Shown: positions 16,496 through 24,135 of the stretch, piece after piece
Layout of the letters: every line of letters begins with the position of its first letter
Position numbering within the stretch: the first letter of the stretch is position 1
From: CAZTNW01 sp964614945
GTDB lineage: Bacteria; Caldisericota; JANLFM01
Direction: 5' to 3'
DNA length: 64,000 nt
Assembly (NCBI GenBank): GCA_964614945.1
Contig: CAZTNW010000001.1
Location: forward strand, 1 to 64,000
Made by a program: the position numbers and the translations under genes
The notes under the pieces: generated by a model
The model's input: the letters and a program-made list of their open reading frames with translations, nothing else
Told to the model about the DNA's origin: nothing
Databases searched by the model: none

Positions 16496-17118
16496 CTCTA
16501 TCTTTATTGGTCATCGGCACTACCCTCCTTTACTTATTTGTCCCTTTTCCCATCGATCGGGTCACATGGGCTCAGGAAGGGAAAGGAGAGCTGGAGAGTA
16601 AGATCCAAGTTCTCAAAGACTCCTTTCTCCGTGCCCATTTGCCATCAAACGAGACGATACGGGAGATCGACCCCCTCTACAAGGAAGGTTCCCTGGAAAG
16701 ATATTATCCCTTTGAACTTCGGATCATACTCGTGGACTACCGTGCGCTTCTTTCCCTGGAAGAAGATGGTAGGTGCTGGGTTTTGCTTGAATCCGGGGAA
16801 CTGGTCGGCGGACCGGAAAGCCCTCCATTTATTCCAGCTGAATTTTTTTCATCTCCCTTGCCTCAACAATTGAATTATTCCCTTGCAGACCTGCTTCTAT
16901 CTTTTCCTCCGCTTCTTTACACTGAGGTTAGTTCGCTACGAGTGGAAAGCGATGACCGATTGGTCGTAAAATTAGTCGATGGGCTAAGTTTATACTTTCT
17001 CCTTGAGGAGAATTCGTATAAGCGACACCTGCCCTATATTCAGCTTTACATAGAGAAAGCAAGGCAGGATGCTAAGAAAGAATTACATTTTGAGTTTTCT
17101 GATGTGTTTGCCAGATAA
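16474..17118 (+). CDS. ftsQ: FtsQ/DivIB-like division protein (divergent)
   Basis: A protein of about 214 residues: short N-terminus, one membrane segment (FLLVTLSLLVIGTTLLYLFV) and an extracellular part that would hold a POTRA domain, ending in a beta-like HFEFSDVFAR comparable to the last strand of FtsQ. FtsQ/DivIB scaffolds FtsL and FtsB. Recognition rests on size, topology and position between murB and ftsZ, since sequence similarity by eye is weak. The ATG at 16474 overlaps murB; the open frame starts earlier at 16399. Confidence 0.75.
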   Translation: MRYFLLVTLSLLVIGTTLLYLFVPFPIDRVTWAQEGKGELESKIQVLKDSFLRAHLPSNETIREIDPLYKEGSLERYYPFELRIILVDYRALLSLEEDGRCWVLLESGELVGGPESPPFIPAEFFSSPLPQQLNYSLADLLLSFPPLLYTEVSSLRVESDDRLVVKLVDGLSLYFLLEENSYKRHLPYIQLYIEKARQDAKKELHFEFSDVFAR

Positions 17119-17130
17119 AGGAGGGCACAG

Positions 17131-18210
17131 ATGAACGTGTATGACCCCTGGGAGGAGAGTCAAGCCAATATTAAAGTCGTCGGGGTTGGAGGGGGTGGAA
17201 CCAACGCCGTAAACCGTATGATCGAATCCAGCATCAAGCATGTTGAATTCATCGCCGTTAACACAGATGTGCAGGTGTTGAAGCTCTCGGTGGCCGACCG
17301 TCAGATTCAAATCGGGGCTAAGGTAACGAAGGGCTTGGGGGCCGGGTTCAACCCGGAGTTAGGCGAAAAAGCCGCCGAAGAATCCAGAGACATGATCGCC
17401 GAAGCTCTGGCCGGGGCCGACCTGATCTTTATCACTGCAGGCATGGGGGGAGGAACTGGGACTGGCGCATCGCCCATTATTGCTGAGATCGCGCGGCAAT
17501 TAGGTGCCCTTACGATTGCGGTGGTAACGAAGCCCTTTTCCTTCGAGGGGAGAAGAAGGGCACAGGTCGCCGAGCAAGGGGTTACGAAACTGAAGGAGAA
17601 AGTTGATACCCTGATCACGATCCCCAACGATAAACTCCTGCAGGTCGTAGCTAAAAACACAACCCTGTTAGATGCCTTCCGTACAGCCGATGACATAGTT
17701 AAACAAGGGGTACAGGGTATTGCCGATTTGATAACCGTCCCCGGGCTGATCAACCTGGATTTTGCCGATGTGAATACGATTATGCGCGATGCAGGAACTG
17801 CTCTCTTGGGGATTGGTGTAGGCACAGGGGAGAACAGAAGCGTGGAAGCAGCACGTATGGCCATCTCTAGTCCGCTTTTGGAGGCCACAATTGAGGGCGC
17901 AAGGGGCTTGTTGTTTAACATCAGCGGGGGGAAGAGTATGACGCTTACAGAAGTTAATGAAGCGGCCAATCTTATCAGCCAAGTGGCGGATCCCGAGGCA
18001 AATATAATCTTTGGTTCCGTTGTGGATGACGCTCTCGATGATCAGGTTAAGATTACAGTGATCGCCACCGGATTTGATTCTCGTTATAAGCGGGAGGGCA
18101 AGAATCAGCAGGTTTCACAGCCCGCTGTTTCCACTCCGCCAGTAGCATCTTTTCAGTTTAATGATTTGAGCGAGGATATAGAGATTCCCTCCTTCCTGAA
18201 GAGAAAATAG
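17131..18210 (+). CDS. ftsZ: Cell division GTPase FtsZ
   Basis: A 359-residue tubulin homologue forming the division ring. GTP-binding GGGTGTG is at 106-112; the T7 region (NLDFADVNTIM) is intact. The C-terminal tail (about residues 315-348) is a linker followed by the conserved peptide IEIPSFLKRK, which binds partners such as SepF. AAAGGAGG precedes the start. No ftsA is present in this cluster. Confidence 0.98.
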   Translation: MNVYDPWEESQANIKVVGVGGGGTNAVNRMIESSIKHVEFIAVNTDVQVLKLSVADRQIQIGAKVTKGLGAGFNPELGEKAAEESRDMIAEALAGADLIFITAGMGGGTGTGASPIIAEIARQLGALTIAVVTKPFSFEGRRRAQVAEQGVTKLKEKVDTLITIPNDKLLQVVAKNTTLLDAFRTADDIVKQGVQGIADLITVPGLINLDFADVNTIMRDAGTALLGIGVGTGENRSVEAARMAISSPLLEATIEGARGLLFNISGGKSMTLTEVNEAANLISQVADPEANIIFGSVVDDALDDQVKITVIATGFDSRYKREGKNQQVSQPAVSTPPVASFQFNDLSEDIEIPSFLKRK

Positions 18211-18211
18211 T

Positions 18212-18682
18212 TTGCGATGCCCCTTTTGTGATACCAGCAAGAATAAGGTGATCGATTCTCGCTTTACAAAGGAAGGATCTGTACGCAGAAGACGGGAATG
18301 CGATAACTGCGGGCGGCGTTTTACTACATATGAGCGGGTGGAGAAGGTCACGCTGTGGGTGAGGAAAAAAGATGGTCGGAGGGAAAGCTTCGATCGTTCA
18401 AAAATCCTCAGCGGACTACAAAGAGCTTGCGAGAAAAGACCGGTGCCCCTCTCCGCGCTGGAGAATCTGGTCGACGAATTAGAGAAAGAGTTACGGGGGC
18501 AACTTGAAATGGAGATTCCGTCCAGCCAGATTGGTGAGTTGGTGATGAACAAGCTGAAGGCCTTAGATCAGGTGGCATATGTACGTTTCGCCTCTGTTTA
18601 CCGGCAATTCCAGGACCTGAGCTCTTTTTTATCCGAGCTGAAAAAGATCATGAAAGGGAGTCCGCCGAGGCTTGACCACTGA
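18212..18682 (+). CDS. nrdR: Transcriptional repressor NrdR
   Basis: A 156-residue protein with an N-terminal zinc ribbon (CPFC at 3-6 and CDNC near 31) and an ATP-cone domain. NrdR senses dATP/ATP and represses ribonucleotide reductase genes. The start is a TTG (MRCPFC) one base after the ftsZ stop codon. Sitting directly after ftsZ is a known arrangement in Clostridia-like genomes. Confidence 0.95.
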   Translation: MRCPFCDTSKNKVIDSRFTKEGSVRRRRECDNCGRRFTTYERVEKVTLWVRKKDGRRESFDRSKILSGLQRACEKRPVPLSALENLVDELEKELRGQLEMEIPSSQIGELVMNKLKALDQVAYVRFASVYRQFQDLSSFLSELKKIMKGSPPRLDH

Positions 18683-19455
18683 TGTCTCGGCGTTTATTAT
18701 TCCTTCTCCTTATCGTTTGCCTGCTTTTTTCTTTTTATGCTTTTTTCCCCCGCGAAGGCGATCCTCCCTCTTTATATCTGGCTAAGAAAGGTGATCTGGA
18801 ACTTTTTCTTGTTCTCCCTTATCATTTCGCCCCCGATAGCACTGAGGTTTTTGCCAGGGGGAAGGGGGTTTTAGTGCCGCTCGTGGCAGAAGGGGAAAAG
18901 GTCGAGGCCGGGGCGGTAATCTGTCTGACGAAAGGAGATTCCACAATCTCCTATCAAGCTCCCGCAGCGGGGATTGTCTCTACGTACACTCAAACGAAAA
19001 ACCAGCTATTAGAATCAGGCGATTATCTTTTTGAAATCTTGCCCAGCCGAGTTAACCTGACAGTGGATCTGACGCTCGAGCAATTTAGGAGAATCGAGTT
19101 TCACAGATCTCTGCAGCTCGAATTACCGTTTTCGCCAGAGAGGATCTGGGGTGATCCCACCGATGTGACGCGCGAAGGAGATCGCTGGACTATGCAAATC
19201 TCAGTAATGGATTTTTTAAAGCAATTGGGCAGACAGAGGGAAGGACGGCTAAAAGTTTTCTACGGCTGGGAGAAGGAAGGGCTGATTCTCCCAGCTGAAG
19301 TATTGGAAGTAGAAGGAGGAATCATTGGCGTGAATGTTCGAACCGTCGCAAACGAAAGCAAGTTTATCCCGGTTGAAGTTCGCGCTGTGAGCGGTTCTCA
19401 GCTTTCCATCGCGGGTATTACACCGGGAGAACAGGTGATAATTAAGGAAAAATGA
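18682..19455 (+). CDS. HlyD/biotinyl-lipoyl-like membrane protein
   Basis: A 257-residue protein with one N-terminal membrane segment (residues 5-23) and a barrel-sandwich fold recognisable from KGVLVPLVAEGEKVEAGAVI and SYQAPAAGIVST. These are the two half-motifs of membrane fusion (HlyD-type) proteins, but the long coiled coil and any partner ABC transporter are missing. A gene of this type lies beside yggS-sepF in other Clostridia, suggesting an envelope or division role (inference). Function unknown. Confidence 0.7.
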   Translation: MSRRLLFLLLIVCLLFSFYAFFPREGDPPSLYLAKKGDLELFLVLPYHFAPDSTEVFARGKGVLVPLVAEGEKVEAGAVICLTKGDSTISYQAPAAGIVSTYTQTKNQLLESGDYLFEILPSRVNLTVDLTLEQFRRIEFHRSLQLELPFSPERIWGDPTDVTREGDRWTMQISVMDFLKQLGRQREGRLKVFYGWEKEGLILPAEVLEVEGGIIGVNVRTVANESKFIPVEVRAVSGSQLSIAGITPGEQVIIKEK

Positions 19456-20126
19456 GCATTCCAGCGAATATCGAGCGAATCAGAACAAGAATAAGCCAGG
19501 CTTGCCTGCTGACTGGCCGTAGGCCCGAGGAAATCACCCTCATCGCAGTAACCAAGGGGGTGCCCGAATCCTTGATCAAAGAAGCCTATCACGCCGGCAT
19601 TCATGATTTTGGGGAGAGCTACTGGCAGGAGAGCCGTACGAAGATCAGCGCACTCTCTGATTGGCCTGTTCGCTGGCATTTCCTCGGACATTTACAGAAA
19701 AATAAAGCAAGACGAGTCGCCCGAGCGTTTCATACCATTCAATCGTTGGATGGAGTAGAATTAGGCATGTTACTGGATAGGGTCGGGGAGCAATACTCAA
19801 AGAGGTTGCCAGTATTGCTGGAGGTTAATATAGGTCTCGATCAGAACAAAAAAGGTTTCAGGCCGGACTGTTTGGAGCAAGCGCTGCCCCTGTTCCGTAT
19901 GCCGTTTTTGGAGATCCAGGGTTTTATGGGAATAGCCCCATTAGGCCAGGAAGCGAGACCTTTTTTCCGTCAACTGAGGTCCCTTCGCGATTCCTTCACG
20001 AAAAAACACGGAGTGGAATTGCCAGCTCTTTCCATGGGGATGACCGATGATTACTTTGAAGCAATCCAGGAGGGGGCCACGATGATCAGGATCGGCAGGG
20101 CTATTTTTGGCGAGAGGAGGTTTTAG
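19452..20126 (+). CDS. yggS: Pyridoxal phosphate homeostasis protein (YggS/YlmE)
   Basis: A 224-residue PLP-binding barrel protein with the lysine motif LIAVTK (PLP lysine near residue 36), HFLGHLQKNK, and the phosphate-binding SMGMTDDYFEAIQEGATMIRIG region at the end. It controls free PLP levels and has no known enzymatic reaction. It overlaps its upstream neighbour by 4 bases and sits directly before sepF, as ylmE does in Bacillus. Confidence 0.95.
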   Translation: MSIPANIERIRTRISQACLLTGRRPEEITLIAVTKGVPESLIKEAYHAGIHDFGESYWQESRTKISALSDWPVRWHFLGHLQKNKARRVARAFHTIQSLDGVELGMLLDRVGEQYSKRLPVLLEVNIGLDQNKKGFRPDCLEQALPLFRMPFLEIQGFMGIAPLGQEARPFFRQLRSLRDSFTKKHGVELPALSMGMTDDYFEAIQEGATMIRIGRAIFGERRF

Positions 20127-20537
20127 GTGAGCTGGCTTAGACGCTTGTTTGGTATGGATGAGGGGGAGGGAAATGAGGAAGAGCTTGAGAAAACGCTGGC
20201 CCTGGAACCATCGGCTAAAACTCCGGCTGAGGCAAAGGGAAATGTGACCATCGTCCTGAGCGAGCCGAAGAACTACGAAGATGGGAGGAGGATCGCCGAT
20301 GATTTGAAGAGTAAGAAGCCGGTAGTAGTAAACCTGGAGACTTTAGATCACGAAACGGCTCGGAGATGCATTGATTTTTTGAGCGGCACCATTTATGCCT
20401 TGAATGGATCGGTGGAAAAAATTGCCGAGGCCGTTTTCCTTTTTGCGCCGGCCTCTGTGGGGGTGGAAGAAAATCGGAGAAGGAGCTGGGAAGGGAATAC
20501 GAAGTCCCTGGATGATTCTTTCTTTTCCGGCCTGTAG
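20127..20537 (+). CDS. sepF: Cell division protein SepF
   Basis: A 136-residue protein: N-terminal membrane-binding amphipathic helix (MSWLRRLFGM), acidic linker, then the SepF domain (VVVNLETLDHETARRCIDFLSGTIYALNG). SepF bundles FtsZ filaments and anchors them to the membrane. With no ftsA in the cluster it is probably the main FtsZ anchor here. The start is GTG six bases after GGAGG. It ends the dcw block. Confidence 0.94.
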   Translation: MSWLRRLFGMDEGEGNEEELEKTLALEPSAKTPAEAKGNVTIVLSEPKNYEDGRRIADDLKSKKPVVVNLETLDHETARRCIDFLSGTIYALNGSVEKIAEAVFLFAPASVGVEENRRRSWEGNTKSLDDSFFSGL

Positions 20538-20541
20538 GTGC

Positions 20542-20568
20542 TTGTCGATGAATTCCCCATCCTATAAT
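20542..20568 (+). promoter_or_regulatory. Probable promoter of the sigma/anti-sigma pair
   Basis: TTGTCG (20542-20547) and TATAAT (20563-20568) are separated by 15 bases, short of the usual 17. Two palindromes follow in the leader: GGAAAAATTTCC (20576-20587) and TTCGA-N5-TCGAA (20592-20606). Confidence 0.5.
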
Positions 20569-20625
20569 TTTTAAAGGAAAAATTTCCGATTTTCGAACGG
20601 ATCGAATTGGAGAATCATCTATTAA

Positions 20626-21219
20626 TTGAAGAAATTAGAATTAGATAGGGATAAGGCTCGGGTTGAGCAAAGCAGCGTGGAGCTTGTGGCGCTCGCACAG
20701 GCTGGAGACCGAGGTGCTTTCATCCAATTGTTCCAGTCGGTGCAGCAGGGGCTTTATCGTACGGCCTGTGTGATCTTGGAAAATGAGCAGGACGCCTATG
20801 ACGCAACTCAGGAGACAGCATTGATTGCGTTTAGGGCGATCGTGAGGTTAAGGCAGGCTCAATTTTTCAAGACCTGGATTACGCGAATCCTTATCAACGA
20901 GTGCCGGGCCATGCTGAGAGACAAAAGGCGGCTGGCCCTCTACGGTGATATGAGCTCCTGGCAGATTAATCTGAAGGAGAAAGGCGGTGCGGAAGTCAGT
21001 GTGCTGGAGGCCGTGAATCGTCTCAGCTTGATGTACAAGACAGTGATTGTGCTTCGATATCTTGAAGGGTATAGTCAGAAGGAAATTTCCCGGGTCCTGG
21101 GATGTCCTGTGGGCACTGTGAAGTCGAGGATCAATGTCGCTTTGAAGAAGTTGAAAGATGATTTAGAGAAACAGGGTTATACCAAAATGCATGCGAACGG
21201 AGAAGTCTATGAATTGTAG
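20626..21219 (+). CDS. ECF-family RNA polymerase sigma factor
   Basis: A 197-residue protein with sigma region 2 (DAYDATQETALIAFRAI near 57-73) and region 4 (IVLRYLEGYSQKEISRVLGCPVGTVKSRINVALKKL, split here for brevity into its helix-turn-helix core SQKEISRVLG). No regions 1 or 3, so it is an extracytoplasmic-function type. The start is TTG at 20626 directly after an in-frame stop, with only a distant GGAG. The anti-sigma gene overlaps its end. Targets are unknown; the adjacent transporter is a candidate (inference). Confidence 0.9.
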   Translation: MKKLELDRDKARVEQSSVELVALAQAGDRGAFIQLFQSVQQGLYRTACVILENEQDAYDATQETALIAFRAIVRLRQAQFFKTWITRILINECRAMLRDKRRLALYGDMSSWQINLKEKGGAEVSVLEAVNRLSLMYKTVIVLRYLEGYSQKEISRVLGCPVGTVKSRINVALKKLKDDLEKQGYTKMHANGEVYEL

Positions 21220-21673
21220 GAGGGCTCGTTCCAAATTTGAAAGCCTTCTCTCTAGGGACTTATCCTCTTATGAACAGGAAAGATTAAAGCGACATCTGCG
21301 GGATTGCAGTTCTTGCAGAAATGAGATCCTGCATCTGGCTCGCTTCCTTTCTTCCTTGAGAAATAGTTTTTACCAATGTCTCACTTACCTTCCTACTTCA
21401 TCGCCGCGTTCCATTGTTGTGAAGCCCGACTCTTTATCCCGTCGGGCTAGCCGGCCAGATGTAAGGATCGCGCCCTTGGTGATCTTTGTTGTTTTAATTA
21501 TCTTTCTCTCCCTGGCAATTCCCTCGAATATCCGCTTGATGCCTGATGTGCCGAGGTTCGCTGCCACCCCTTCCCTCTATCCTGGAGGGGGCGCTCTGGC
21601 CTCCTGGTCTTCCCTTTCAGCCCTTCATGGTTATCAAGGGACAGAGGTCGGCTGGCGGATAAGTTTTTATTGA
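21209..21673 (+). CDS. Zinc-binding anti-sigma factor (membrane-anchored)
   Basis: A protein of 154 residues with an N-terminal zinc anti-sigma motif (Cys3, then HLRDCSSC with His29, Cys33, Cys36) and one membrane segment (about residues 86-105), leaving a short external tail. This is the usual partner of an ECF sigma factor, holding it inactive until an envelope signal arrives. I chose the ATG at 21209, six bases after GGAG; an ATG at 21191 in frame has no ribosome site. Specificity cannot be read from sequence. Confidence 0.85.
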   Translation: MNCRRARSKFESLLSRDLSSYEQERLKRHLRDCSSCRNEILHLARFLSSLRNSFYQCLTYLPTSSPRSIVVKPDSLSRRASRPDVRIAPLVIFVVLIIFLSLAIPSNIRLMPDVPRFAATPSLYPGGGALASWSSLSALHGYQGTEVGWRISFY

Positions 21674-21752
21674 CCAATGAGGAGGTGAGATAAGAGAGAA
21701 AAAGGGTAAAAGCAGAAAATAAAGAGCCGAGTTTTAAAAAAGGAGGAGTGAA

Positions 21753-24020
21753 ATGAAGAAGTTTTTAGTAGCGGGCATAGCCTTGTTGATGGTTTTAACT
21801 CTGGCCTATGCACCCAAAGCAGGTGCCGCCACCCTTTCCGACATCTCCGGGCACCCCTTCGAGAAGCAGATCACCAAGTTGATCGACCTGGGAGTCGTCG
21901 CCGGTTTTCCGGATGGGACCTTCAAGCCGGATCAGGAAGTGACCCGTGCTCAATTCGCCAAGCTGGTGGCCGTGGCCTTCGGCCTGACCACCACCGGTTA
22001 CACGACTTCCACTTTCAATGATGTTGCCTCCGACCACTGGGCGCTCGGCTTCATTGAGGCGGTAGCGGCCAAAGGCTGGGTCAAGGGCTATCCCGATGGC
22101 GGCTTCAAGCCGGAGAATAACATCACGCGCGAGGAGATGGCCACCTTAGTGATCCGCGTCCTGGGCCGTGAAGAGGAGTCCAGCAAGTACACCGAGGCTT
22201 TTGTCAAGGCCAATGACTGCGCTCAGGTTTCCGAGTGGGCCTTTGGCCCCGTAACCCTGGCCTATCATGTCGACGTACAGGTCCTCACCTACCACAGCGG
22301 GCGTACGATCGACCCCCAGACCCCTGCCAGTCGTGCGGAGACCGCTTACGCCGTCTATCACGCCATGATGCCGCCAACGCAGGGCGGACAGTTGATCGTC
22401 GGTATGGCGCAGGAGCCGGCCAAGATGTATCCCTACCACAACAATATGGCGGCCAAGAATCAGATCCTAACCATGGTTCACGATGGCTGGATCGGCATCG
22501 CCCCTGAAGGAAAGGGTGTCTCGCAGAAAGGCATCTACTACCCGAACTTCGCCCAGGAGGTCCCCTCTTTGGAGAACGGCCTCGTGGTGATCAACGAGGA
22601 CGGGACGATGGAGATCACCTGGCACTTGCGCAAGACCCCCATCTACTGGCATGACGGGGTCCAGTTTACGCTCGATGACGCCATCTTCGGCCACGACGTT
22701 CTGATCAATACCGCGATCCCCGCCGATACTCGCGATCCGGAGGATTCCGTCACCTCCTACGAGAAAGTCGACGATCACACCCTGCACATCACCTATACCA
22801 CCGAGAAGGCCGGGGCCCTCTACGGCTTCCCCACCGACCTGGCCAAGCACAAATACGAAGAGCTAGTCAAGACCAACCCGGAGGGCTTCTTCCGCTCCGA
22901 CGTGAACACCTACCCCCTGGGCCACGGTTCTTACAAGATCGACTCCTGGACGGTGGGCTCCTCCATGACCCTCTCCGCAGTGGACAGCTACCATTACGGC
23001 TCGCCCAACATCAAGACGGTAGTCTGGCTCTTCATCCCAGACGCCTCCACCATCTACGCCCGCATGGCCTCTGGTGACCTCGACCTGACTATCCCCGGTA
23101 TCGGGGTGACCACCTCTACCGCCATCGACAATATGAACGCCATCCCCGGTGTGGTCTACGCCATCGACCCTTCCACCTATACCGAGCACATCGAGTTCAA
23201 CCTCTGGAACTACGAGGGCGTCAAGCACCCCATCTTCAACCCACCCGATGATCCGGAATCCGGCCGTCTGGTACGGCAGGCTGTCTCCTGTGCGCTAAAC
23301 CGCCAGGAGGCTTCTGATGTCCTCTACAAGGGCTATGAGCCGCCGGCCACCTCCATGTGCCCGCCTGCTGTCGCCGTCGTCTATGCTTCGGCTGAGGAGA
23401 TCGGCGCCGATCTGATCCCCACCTACGATACTGGGAAAGCCAAACAGCTCCTGGATCAAGCTGGCTGGAAGGACACGGACGGGGATGGGATCCGCGACAA
23501 GGCCGGTAAGAAACTCGAGGTTCAGCTCTCCACCACCAACCGGACCGACCGGCAGCAGATGGCCATGATCTGGCAGAAGAACCTGGCCGACGTGGGCATC
23601 AAGGTCAACCTGGATTTCAAACCGGGCGGAACCTTCTTCACCGATACCTGGGCTGGCTTCAAGCGCGGTTACCCTGACATGGTCGAGTTCGCCTGGGGTT
23701 CCACCGATCCCCGCTTCCCGGTGACCGACGTCTTCCGCGGTGATAGAATCGCCTGGCCGGAGAACCCGCAGGGGCAGAACTACTGCGGCTGGGCCAACCC
23801 CGAGTACGATAAGCAGGCCGCGATCATCTCCGACACCTTCGATATCGCCAAGGCCAAGGAGGCCAACATTAAGGCCCAGCAGATCCTGCTCTACGATATG
23901 CCGGTCGTTCCCCTGCTCTTTACCGCCGATGCCGCTTTGTACAAGGCTCGGCTGCAGGGCGTGAACAGCCCCAACTGGTCAAGGATTACCTGGAACTGCA
24001 GCGAGTGGTACTGGGATTAG
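21753..24020 (+). CDS. SLH-domain oligopeptide-type ABC transporter binding protein
   Basis: A 755-residue secreted protein. Residues 1-26 are a signal peptide (cleavage near AGA-A) without a lipobox cysteine. Two clear SLH repeats follow (about 30-75 and 88-135, with GFPDGTFKP and GYPDGGFKP), then a degenerate third (150-207). From about 213 to the end it is a family 5 solute-binding domain (GGQLIVGMAQEP onward), as in OppA/DppA. SLH repeats bind cell wall polymers, so the protein is probably held in the wall or S-layer rather than by lipid. Codons are strongly C-ending, unlike neighbours. AAAGGAGG precedes the ATG. Confidence 0.92.
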   Translation: MKKFLVAGIALLMVLTLAYAPKAGAATLSDISGHPFEKQITKLIDLGVVAGFPDGTFKPDQEVTRAQFAKLVAVAFGLTTTGYTTSTFNDVASDHWALGFIEAVAAKGWVKGYPDGGFKPENNITREEMATLVIRVLGREEESSKYTEAFVKANDCAQVSEWAFGPVTLAYHVDVQVLTYHSGRTIDPQTPASRAETAYAVYHAMMPPTQGGQLIVGMAQEPAKMYPYHNNMAAKNQILTMVHDGWIGIAPEGKGVSQKGIYYPNFAQEVPSLENGLVVINEDGTMEITWHLRKTPIYWHDGVQFTLDDAIFGHDVLINTAIPADTRDPEDSVTSYEKVDDHTLHITYTTEKAGALYGFPTDLAKHKYEELVKTNPEGFFRSDVNTYPLGHGSYKIDSWTVGSSMTLSAVDSYHYGSPNIKTVVWLFIPDASTIYARMASGDLDLTIPGIGVTTSTAIDNMNAIPGVVYAIDPSTYTEHIEFNLWNYEGVKHPIFNPPDDPESGRLVRQAVSCALNRQEASDVLYKGYEPPATSMCPPAVAVVYASAEEIGADLIPTYDTGKAKQLLDQAGWKDTDGDGIRDKAGKKLEVQLSTTNRTDRQQMAMIWQKNLADVGIKVNLDFKPGGTFFTDTWAGFKRGYPDMVEFAWGSTDPRFPVTDVFRGDRIAWPENPQGQNYCGWANPEYDKQAAIISDTFDIAKAKEANIKAQQILLYDMPVVPLLFTADAALYKARLQGVNSPNWSRITWNCSEWYWD

Positions 24021-24061
24021 GTTTTAACCCGGCAACATATAGTAGTAACCCGTAAAAGGGT

Positions 24062-24095
24062 GAAAGTGGTAGCCCCGAAAGGGGCTACCACTTTC
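24062..24095 (+). terminator. Perfect intercistronic hairpin after the binding protein gene
   Basis: A 15-pair perfect stem (GAAAGTGGTAGCCCC and its complement) closed by a GAAA tetraloop. It is followed by A-rich sequence rather than T, so on the plus strand it is more likely a 3' mRNA-stabilising element or weak terminator. Such hairpins commonly make binding-protein mRNA more abundant than permease mRNA. Confidence 0.75.
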
Positions 24096-24135
24096 AAAAA
24101 GAAAGAAATTCTGAAAGGAGGATAATCAGAACAAC

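Noticed and set aside
17307..17969. Long open frame (220 codons) antisense to ftsZ
   Set aside because: It mirrors the ftsZ frame, has no ribosome site and a low-complexity Ser/Ala/Pro-rich composition. ftsZ is certain on the plus strand.
22467..23228. Antisense open frames within the SLH-binding protein gene
   Set aside because: They arise from the strongly C-ending codon use on the plus strand and encode Gly/Val/Asp-rich nonsense.
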